The notes beneath the pieces are model-generated. The model worked only from the letters and a program-made list of their open reading frames with translations. It was not told the origin of the DNA and did no database searches. This document shows, in pieces, positions 55,540 through 64,000 of a stretch of DNA of 64,000 nt. A program made the position numbers and the translations under genes. Source of the stretch: Adineta vaga (lineage: Eukaryota; Rotifera); NCBI GenBank assembly GCA_021613535.1, contig CP075495.1, positions 930,001 to 994,000 of the forward strand. The letters run 5' to 3'. Numbering within the stretch: position 1 is the first letter of the stretch; each line of letters opens with the position of its first letter.

Positions 55540-58500
55540 ATGTTGAGAATAAACATTAGATTATCATTTATAATTCAATTCTTTATATTTTCGGTATGAT
55601 AATCAATTATAAAACAAATAAACAATTATTCATATATATATCTTTTTATATAGATATTAATCTGTACGTATGGTAAGACAAATGCATCAAGCACAAAACT
55701 CTTCACTATAGAAAGAGAAAATAATTTAACTACTGCTTACACCAGTAAGTTCTTTATCTTTTCATATTTTATTACAAATGATAATAATTATTTTTATTTA
55801 GATGAAATATGTAGTTCAAATTCCGATAATAATATAAATGTAATAAATCGAACATCATCTATGTTTGAAGCATTAATTATTTATAATTGTTCATTAATTG
55901 ATTCATCTCAATTAGATATTTTTATAAATGAAACAAAAATTGATTATTGTTATATTAATGATTTAAATGAAACAATTTCTATTATATGTATAGATATTCC
56001 AAATCATGCTGGACGTGATTGGTCATTTACAATTGGTTCACAAATAAATTCCAATCAAACATTTCTTAACGAAACATTTACAATTACTTTAACACCTTTA
56101 ATTCTTGAAAATTCAACAAATCTAACTATAATTGTTGATACAAATTTAACATCTGCATTAATTTATATTCCAAATTGTCAAAATATAACTGATTTACAAT
56201 ATCTTCGTATAGAATGTAATAATAATTCGAATTCATCAAATAATACACTTTCAGAAGATTGTGAATTTTTATGTAATGATTTAATACCTGGATCTATTTA
56301 TCAAGCATCATTAATTCGATTAGCAATTCCTATTATTGATAAAATATTTACTAATGAAAGTGATCATCATTTTCAAGAAGAATATCTTAATGAAATTTAT
56401 ATAATTAGTAAAAAAAATAAAATTTTCTTTAAATAATTTTAATTTATTTATTTAGATGTTGATAAAGTAAAAGATTTTACTTATGAAATTAAAAATAATT
56501 CTGCTATTATTTCCTTTGAACCAATTCGTGGAAATTATGATGAAATTAATTTGACATGTATTGCTCAAGATCAATTATGGTCACAAATGATAACAACATT
56601 AACAACAACTATTACAAATTGTTCAATTTGTACTTCAATTATTATTTATCCAATTGAATTTGGTGTTTTATATCAATGTGAAGCTTTAACAATTAAAGAA
56701 AATTTTGAAAATATTCTATCCAATCCAATGAATTTTAGTACATCTCTTAGACCTGTATTTGTTAATGATTCTCGATTAAATTTACCTATTACTTCAACTA
56801 ATTTTTCAATTGAAGTTTTTCCTCAAAGTGATTTTGATTATTTAAAATCAATTTGTTTAACAGATATAAATTTATATTATCCATGTTCAGAACTTCGATT
56901 TAATCATAGTCGATATTCCAATCATTTAATACATCGTGGATATCTTGGTTGTAATTATCATTGTACAATTGTAACAAGAAAAACGAATTATATTGATCAA
57001 TATTCGAGAGATTATTCTGTTGTACTTCGTTAGTATCATTTTATTTCATAGAATTATTCAAGAATAAAATTTCATCAAATTTTAGGTCCACCAACTCCAA
57101 ATATTTTTTATTTTGACAATGGAACAACATCAACAACAATATCTATTCAATGGAATATTTCGAATAAAGATACGTTTATTCGAACTTTTAATATTTATCA
57201 AAATCAAACATTAATTGGAACTACAAATCGTGGTGTAATGTATTATAAAATAATAGGTCTTCAACCAAATACCGAGTAAATAAAATAGAATTCCATTTTT
57301 AGAATTTTTTATTTCAAAAAATTTTTTAGTTATAAACTTCGAATAGGACTTGATGCGAATTTTCAAGTCAATTCTTCATCTGTTATTATTCGAACAAAAC
57401 AAGAAAGTAACGAAATTACTTTATGAAATTAACTAAATGTTATATTGAAATGATTTTTAGTACCAAGACAACCAAATAGTATTGATATTGGAAATAAAAT
57501 AGTTTTTATTGAAGATGATCCCGAGTCAACTACTGTACAAATTGTTGTTAGATTTGATTCAACATTATTCTTAGATGATTATGGATTTATTAATAATTAT
57601 TTAATTTATGTTCGACAAGGTAATCAATAGATTTATTTAGAATTATTATTTAGAATTCTTGAGTTTTAGATCAGAATAAAAAAGAATCAGATCCAGATAA
57701 TCTTGGAAGTTATGCAGCTGCTTGGTTAGATCCTTCAATTGATTATTTGGCAATTATTCATCGAAGAATATCAATCAAGAAAAGGTGTAAGTACAGATGA
57801 AGGATGTGGATATAGATATAGATGTAGACATGAATTAGAAATCATCTTAAGGGTGTCGAAAATAGATATATTTTTTCTCTTCACAATCTCTCTTCTAAGT
57901 TTAAGGCATGAATTTTCATGTGCCTTTCGATGTGATTCAATTGTAAATACGTCATTCACATCCGTTTTTTTTATAGTTTGGAAAAATGATGATAAAATTC
58001 GTATGATTATTGGGAGTGAAATGACATGTAGATGGATACAAATGCAACAATACCTTGTAATGGAAAATTGAAACCAAATAGTAATTATTCGTAAGCTTTA
58101 ATCTTGTATAACACTAAGTATAATTTATTCTCTATGTTCAACAATAGAATTATTATAAGTGCATGTAATATGGCTGGTTGTAGACCTGTACTTTCAAAAA
58201 TATTTCGTACAAAAAGTAAGAAAATAGTTTATTGTTCACCTTTTTTTCCAATGATATTTCATTCAGGTGAAATTCCAATAAAGAAATCATATATATGGAT
58301 ATACGCATCAGTTGCAGGAGGCCTTGTATTGATTATTATTGTTTTTATTGCTATATGGCAAAGAAAGAGAATATGTGGTAAAAGATCAAAACCAACCTCA
58401 GAGTAAATGTCAAACTTTCAAAAGATTTTTGCCATTAGAAAAACTTTTGATTTTTTAGTGAGTCTGCTATGATTGGATTGAAAACTGTTCGTACACCAAA

Positions 58501-60599
58501 GAGGTAAGAAATATTCAATTCGATTTGATATATTTCAATATATATTTATGTAGACCAAAACTACTTCGACAATTTATCAATTTGACACAACAAGATAAAC
58601 AAGAAATTTATGATGAATATAATGTAAGTTGAATATTATTTATTTTGATTTCGATTCTATTAAACTTATGTTATCACAGGAATTAAATCATCATCATTCA
58701 CATTCATCTTATGAAAGATCTTTTGAGGATCAAAAATATAAAGAATATGATCGATATCGAGATATATTTGCTCGAGGAGAATGTAATTTTATTGAGAATA
58801 TTTTTATTTTTACAATTCAATATATTTTTCTTTCTAGGGAAAAAGACCGCACTATATTTACGTGGTGAACATCGTCTTCATGATTACATTAATGCCAATC
58901 AAATAACAGTAAGTGATAAAAGATTAACAACGTATAAATACGAAATCATTTTCTAGAGTTATGATAATAAAAAACAATACATTGCATGTCAAGGACCAAT
59001 GAGAAATACATGTGAAGATTTCTGGGATATGATTTATCAATATCGTGTATCTAAAATAGTGATGTTAACACATTATGATCAACCAAATAAAACCGAATGC
59101 AAAGTAAAGTCTTGAATTTAATCCTAAAATCTTTTATTTCATTAATCTTCTAGCCCAAATGTTTTCCATATTTTCCAATTCGAAAAAATGCAAGATTATC
59201 ATTTGATCATTGGACTGTAACGACACAAAATGTACAATATTGTCCGGAATTAGATTTACGAATTCGTTTTATATTATTAAGAGGAAAGAATAGAAATTGT
59301 TGTGAACATCGTGTTATTCATTATTGTTTTACTAGTTGGAAAGATTTTCGACCTTTGGAACCTAATGTTTTACTTCAATTAATTGAATTAGTTAATCAAC
59401 ATGGAAATGAAGAGAATAGAACAGAATCTTCAACAGCTCCTGAAGTTATTCACTGCAGGTAACAATAAATGCAGAAACTTCAGATTTCATCCGACAGTTA
59501 TGTGTACTGAAAAAATTGTATCAGAGAGACATGAACCATTCTGAAATGTCAAAAAATCAAAATTATTCTGAGAAATCTTTTCGATGTGTACGATTTATGA
59601 TCACTTGTTTTTCAATGAATTTTTGTATTTGTATCTAAAGGAATTACAGTTATAAGTAACCTCATCAATCTATAAGAGATATATGATGATAGATATAGAC
59701 ATCATCATTTTCATAATAGTTCACCGATAATAATAATAATGACTGAGGACAATGCTTTATATTTATACTTAGGTAGAAAATGATGTATCTAGGAAATGTT
59801 AAAGATAATTTTCATCTGAGACATGTCTATTAGAAAACTACGATTTCATTGAAAACTAACATCATATTTGGAATTAGCTTTAAAAATTGAGTCGATTCAT
59901 ATATGTTATGTTATTTATTTATTTATTTACTAGTGCGGGTATTGGTCGAACAGGTACTTATATTGCAGTAGATACAATAGTTCGTTTACTTAATGATCAT
60001 TCATATGATTTAACTACAATGAAATTAGATATAATGAGTATTGTATATCATTTACGAGAAGATCGTATGAGAATGGTTCAAACAGATGTAAGTTTTTGTT
60101 TTTTGAAATTATTGTAGAATTGTTTTGTTTTCATTTATAGGAACAATATATGTTAGTTAATCTTTGTGTGGAAGAATATTTAAAACGAACAAATCAATTA
60201 AGTCTTAGTATGTGAAAAGATTTTCTCAAATGAAAAAGAAATTGATTTGTATTTTTAGTTACACAACCTTATGTCAATATGACTCATTTATCATCAAATT
60301 CTAATGATCAATATATGAATATTTCTCAACCTAAAGATGAAATAGTACAACATTCAAAATTTGATCGATCATCATCATCATCTTCTCCTCAATATCAAAA
60401 TCTAATTAAAAATAAATATTCTACACAACGATCGATATCTATGGCTCCTACTGATCGTAGTCATCATTCTCGACGAAAATCAACTATCTCTTCAATAGAT
60501 CATCATAATACGAGAACAAATCGTGCTAATATTCATGAAATACCTCCACCAATTCCACATCGTCGACCTACTATTCGACAAGATTCCTTGCAATTTTAA
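55540..60599 (+). CDS. receptor-type tyrosine-protein phosphatase, 20 exons; one frameshift
   Basis: Exons: 55540-55593, 55654-55744, 55802-56407, 56456-57028, 57086-57275, 57330-57406, 57461-57619, 57670-57786, 57977-58090, 58148-58215, 58267-58402, 58459-58503, 58554-58623, 58680-58782, 58838-58908, 58957-59103, 59154-59458, 59934-60087, 60141-60207, 60259-60599 (about 1162 residues). A signal peptide (LSFIIQFFIFS) precedes a large Asn-rich, heavily N-glycosylated ectodomain with at least one FN3 domain (about 442-531) and a membrane-proximal region ending CNGKLKPNSNY. One TM lies near 692-714. A single PTP domain has DYINAN, CQGPMRNTCEDFW, the catalytic H974-C975 with SAGIGRTG, and QTDEQY. 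The WPD loop reads WKD (936-938). The tail is Ser/His-rich and Pro-rich at its end. Exon 9 lacks one base near 58034 (TGTAGATGGATAC), breaking frame before the TM. Confidence 0.82.
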
Positions 60600-60631
60600 T
60601 ATCGAACAATCGTTTTTATTTCAAATGTAAA

Positions 60632-60872
60632 TTATTTATATAAATATCGTGATGATTGTTTTTTTTGTTGTTCATTTGAATGACATGTACAACGTTGATT
60701 TACAGGTATATTTTTCATAACTGAATCTTTATGCATACCACAACCTATCCAATGTGAATTGAATGAAAAAGATAATTCCATTCTATTTCTTTTCTTTTTT
60801 CTATGTTTTTGTTTATTACTTACCGGCCCACGTGTATTTACGACATTTTTGACATTGAATTTTATAACACAT
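60632..60872 (-). CDS. 53-residue Cys-rich (zinc-ribbon-like) small protein
   Basis: Too short for routine gene finding. Two reverse-strand exons, 60872-60824 and 60744-60632, joined in phase 1 across a 79-base GTAAGT..GATAG intron. The protein reads MCYKIQCQKCRKYTWAGCG, then HKDSVMKNIPVNQRCTCH and a basic tail. The C-x2-C ... W-x-G-CG-x-H ... RCTC pattern matches a tiny conserved eukaryotic family that I know only as uncharacterised proteins in fungi, plants and animals. The four Cys suggest one zinc ion. It ends 33 bases from the phosphatase stop (convergent) and starts 49 bases from the end of the next reverse-strand gene's stop codon. Function unknown. Confidence 0.7.
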
Positions 60873-60921
60873 TTGTTTATTTATTGAAAAATAAAATAAA
60901 AATAGAAAAAAAAACGCGCTT

Positions 60922-61713
60922 TTATTCTTCATTTTCAAATTCAGTAATGATTGCATTATGATCAGTAGCAGGTTGAGTATTAATTATCCAACATTTACTT
61001 AATTTCCATTGATCATTATCACGTAAACGTAAATAAATATAATCAATTCGTGTTCCATAGGCACATGTAATTACTTTCTCATCTTTCAATTCAGGATTAA
61101 CAAGTCGAAATACATCTTGATAACCCCATTTTTCTGTTATTAAATTCGTTAAATCAAATCGAGGTTTTTCCCAACTAGATTCTTCACGTTTTCCTGCAAC
61201 AATTCTTTGATAATATTCTTCTGTATAATCATCTTTTGTCAAAGCATTCATATCACCAATAAGTATATCGACATTAGGTTGAAAATATTTCATTTGTTTT
61301 AATCGTGCATCTTCATTGATATGATCAAGATGTGTCACAGCAAATGATCGATCTTGAACAAATGGATGATCACCACCAAGACGACATTGAAGTATAGATC
61401 GTTTTCCACCAGGTGATGTAAAATTAATTGGTCGACTAAATGAAGATACGATTGGATAACGTGATGCTATACCATTACCATAAGAATCTCCATAAGTTGA
61501 ATCAAATAGATGATAATTCAATGAAAGTTGTTGACAAAAATTGATCCAACTTTGATCATTACAAACTTCTTCAACAGCAAGAAAATCAAGATTGAGTGGT
61601 TTTAGAATAGATACTAATTCATTCACATTATTTTGCTTTCGAATTGCACTCTCAAAGCCATGAACATTAATTGTTGCTAATCGAAATGTTCTTGGAAATA
61701 ATCGAGATGCCAT
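60922..61713 (-). CDS. endonuclease/exonuclease/phosphatase-family protein, intact copy
   Basis: Intact, intronless, 263 residues. All catalytic motifs of the EEP (DNase I / exonuclease III-like) superfamily are visible in order: ATINVHG (N16), LAVEEV (E49), a GNGIASRYPI strand, VTHLDH (H128), IGDMNA (D154, N156), RIDYIYL and ATDHNAI (D251-H252). Members cut phosphodiester bonds in nucleic acids, lipids or nucleotides; the substrate cannot be assigned. There is no signal peptide. It lies in tandem with a close paralogue 151 bases upstream, with which it shares a 75-base identical tract (see findings). Confidence 0.87.
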   Translation of the reverse strand: MASRLFPRTFRLATINVHGFESAIRKQNNVNELVSILKPLNLDFLAVEEVCNDQSWINFCQQLSLNYHLFDSTYGDSYGNGIASRYPIVSSFSRPINFTSPGGKRSILQCRLGGDHPFVQDRSFAVTHLDHINEDARLKQMKYFQPNVDILIGDMNALTKDDYTEEYYQRIVAGKREESSWEKPRFDLTNLITEKWGYQDVFRLVNPELKDEKVITCAYGTRIDYIYLRLRDNDQWKLSKCWIINTQPATDHNAIITEFENEE

Positions 61714-61864
61714 ATGTTTTAGTTTATTTCCTAATTTTTTCTTTTTTTTCCTGAGTCATGATTAGGCAATAACTAGAAGATTCGTTATTTCTATTGACCA
61801 ATAGAAAATATGTCGCATGAATCTGATTTATTATTCGAATAAAGAAAAGAGAGAGAGAGAGAGT

Positions 61865-62640
61865 TTAGTCTAATGTAAATTCTGCAAATACAATATTATG
61901 ATCTGTTGCTCCTTTTGTATCAACGATTGAACATTTTGTTAGTTTCCATTGATCATTCTCACGTGGACGTAAATAAATATAATCAATTCGAGTTCCATAG
62001 CACATGTTACTACTTCTTTATCTTTTGCATGAGGATTGGCAAGTCGAAATGCATCTTGATAATTCCATTCTTCTCTTATTAATTGAGTTAAATCAAAATG
62101 AGGTTTTTCCCAACTCGATTTCTCACGTTTATGTACAATCATATTTTGATAATAATTGTCTGAATAATCATCTCGCGTCAAAGCATTCATATCACCCATG
62201 AGAATATCGATATTATGTTTTACGGGATCAAATTCTTTTATTTGTGCTAATCGATCATCTTCATCGATATGATCAAGATGTGTCACAGCAAATGATCGAT
62301 CTTGAACAAATGGATGATCACCACCAAGACGACATTGAAGCATTGCTCTTTTTTCACCTGGACATGATAAAATACCTATTTGATTGGAATGAGAAATAAT
62401 AGGATGTTGGGATGCAATTCCATTGGAAAGAAACCATTCATCACATTTTCCTATAATGGAATTTTTTAAACCAAGTTGTTCACAGAATTGATGCCAATGA
62501 TAATCATTATTTATTTCTTGAACTGCAATTAAATCCAATTGAAGTGGTTGAAGAACTGAAACTAAACTATTAATATTTTTAGAGTACGTAGCAAGGCGAA
62601 ATTGATGAATATTAACTGTCGCTATTCGAAATGTAGACAT
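61865..62640 (-). pseudogene. endonuclease/exonuclease/phosphatase-family paralogue with a 1-base deletion
   Basis: Tandem paralogue of the gene at 60922-61713. The motifs TVNIHQF, VQEIN, ASQHPII, VTHLDH and MGDMNA are intact. After VVTCA the frame is lost: the coding strand has TGTGCTATGG where its paralogue has TGTGCCTATGG. The deleted base is at about 62000-62001. In the shifted frame the expected RIDYIYL, QWKLTKC and ATDHN follow and end at TAA 61865-61867, so the only lesion is one base (258 residues if intact). As read, the protein stops early, at the reverse-strand stop around 61939, and loses the catalytic D-H. This is a fresh pseudogene or a base-level sequence error. Confidence 0.8.
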
Positions 62641-63592
62641 TCTAGGAAGTGAAATTTTCTGTTAAGATTCGACAACATATAATATTTATGAATTTTATTT
62701 TATTAGTTCCAATGTCATAACCAATGAGAAGAAAGATAAGTAAACGTCGCCAGTTTTTCTAACTGCAACAATGCTATGTTGACTATATTGACCTCTTTCT
62801 ATTGTCTCTCTGATACAATTAAATATTCAAAAAATATCTTCGACAAAAAAAGCAATGAAATTGAATTTTAGAGATACATTTTGATTAGATGAACAACAAT
62901 ATTTTGATCTTACATGTCGTCTTTATTCCTTCAGTGTATATAATCTTCATGTAATCAAAAGTATAGGGATATATTCAACTGAGAAGTACATATCGAGGAA
63001 ACGTCATGAGATGTTCTTCTCCTCCGATTCTCAGAATTCCTTCATATTTTGTTTCATATGTGGAAAATAGTGACGAATTTCATGAAAATTTCATCAAATC
63101 ATTTAGAGTTTTACAAGAATATTGAAACATCTGGATTGATTGTCTTATTAAATAATTGTTTATTTTTAATAAATTAACATCCTGTTTGATATGAAATCTC
63201 GAATAGTTTATAATTATATTTTTCGAGGAAATTAATTTCACTTGAAGTAGAAAAGGAAAGATGATTTATCATACATCTTATGTTAATCAACTATTTTCTG
63301 TTCTTGTTTTTCTTTTTTTGTATAACTCTCGAAAAATATTATTTTCATTTCTAATATAATGTGTACCTATTCTAACAAAAATTGAGTCAATTGGAATTCT
63401 GATATTTGAGAGAATTGTTTTAATCCTAAAAACAAGTCGTATATTGAAATAATAAAGTAAAATCTTGTGTCTTAGATAGAATCAGAGAATTGATTGAAAA
63501 GAATAGTTAAGAATATAGATTTAGTATGAGAGGAAATTAGTTTTATATTTAAGATTATATATATTCTCTCTTATTCAAATAAATAAATTATC
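62641..63592. other. intergenic, no gene seen
   Basis: AT-rich divergent region between the nuclease paralogue and the receptor at the right edge. No specific signal is recognised. Confidence 0.5.
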
Positions 63593-64000
63593 ATGTCTAA
63601 CATATCATCTATTAACATTGGAGCTGAACAATTAAATACAGCAGCATCATTATGTGTTTTAATTTTATCCTTAATAAGTATTATACCTGGTGGAATTGGA
63701 TTAATATTCAATATATTAATTTTTACTCGACCAATATTACGAAACGAAGGATGTGTTGTTTATTTCTTTTGTTCAACATGTTTTAGTGTATTTATTGTTC
63801 TTATTATGCAACCTATTCGTGTTATTGCAGCTAGTTTTAATAAAGATCTAGCTAATTATAATCTTGGTATTTGTAAACTACAATGGTTTGCTTTATATAG
63901 TACACGTTCAATTGCATCTTGGTTAATTGTCTTTGCTTGTATGGATCGATTTTTTCATAGTTCAATAAATGTAAAAATTCGTCAATTAAGTTCATTAAAA
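63593..64000 (+). CDS. 7TM receptor (class A GPCR-like), 5' part
   Basis: An open frame from ATG at 63593 runs off the right edge (136 codons, no stop). The N-terminus has an N-glycosylation site (NISS). TM1 contains IIPGGIGLIFNILIFTRP (the GN..N position reads GLIFN), TM2 FFCSTCFSVFIVLIM, and TM3 SIASWLIVFACMDRFF with DRF at the DRY position, preceded by a loop Cys (GICKLQWF). This is a third receptor subtype in the window, unlike those at 9.6/34.8/36.5 kb or 23.9 kb. Ligand unknown. Confidence 0.78.
   Translation, partial: MSNISSINIGAEQLNTAASLCVLILSLISIIPGGIGLIFNILIFTRPILRNEGCVVYFFCSTCFSVFIVLIMQPIRVIAASFNKDLANYNLGICKLQWFALYSTRSIASWLIVFACMDRFFHSSINVKIRQLSSLK

Noticed and set aside
57739-58071. 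110-codon frame inside the phosphatase gene
   Set aside because: It is a shifted reading of phosphatase exon 8, the following intron and exon 9, not a separate gene.

Overview
This window looks like nuclear DNA of a bdelloid rotifer. That is an inference from gene content; no species call is made. It is strongly AT-rich. Its genes carry many very short introns, mostly about 45-80 bases with GT..AG ends. The protein families are those expanded in bdelloids: ADP-ribosyltransferase fused to NHL or TPR repeats, B-box/coiled-coil, F-box, TLDc and divergent 7TM receptors. Two genes look bacterial: a beta-aspartyl (isoaspartyl) dipeptidase and a hydroxypyruvate-isomerase-like TIM barrel. Exon structures were built by hand from splice signals and reading-frame phase. 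They are models, not transcript-confirmed.

Layout. 1-25 kb: 3' end of the PKA type I regulatory subunit, a B-box protein, a PAQR receptor, a CD225/dispanin protein, a class A GPCR, a membrane protein with two possible first exons, a TLDc protein, a GNAT acetyltransferase, a carnitine/acylcarnitine carrier with an in-frame TGA, and another 7TM receptor. 25-45 kb: an F-box protein, a secreted Cys-rich repeat protein, a large DDE-transposase-like gene with an acidic N-terminal half and a C2H2 finger, two tail-to-head GPCR paralogues, a neuromedin-U/pyrokinin-type receptor, and a small unknown gene. 45-64 kb: a Hedgehog-type Hint protein with a PAN-like N-terminus, the isoaspartyl dipeptidase, an ART-TPR protein, the TIM-barrel isomerase, an ART-NHL protein, a 20-exon receptor tyrosine phosphatase, a 53-residue zinc-ribbon-like protein, two tandem endonuclease/exonuclease/phosphatase-family genes, and the start of another 7TM receptor. 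Long AT-rich stretches without recognisable genes lie between, notably 4.9-8.0, 10.6-16.1 and 41.5-44.6 kb.

The genes do not form an obvious pathway. Five genes need a single missing base to keep a conserved frame, and one has TGA at a conserved Trp codon. Several of the missing bases fall in short G runs. The window therefore holds either partly decayed gene copies or base-level assembly errors. Other notable signals are a roughly 140-170 bp dispersed repeat in inverted orientation at 19.3 and 36.3 kb, a 75-bp identical tract shared by the tandem nuclease genes (probable gene conversion), and a foldback at 23.6 kb.
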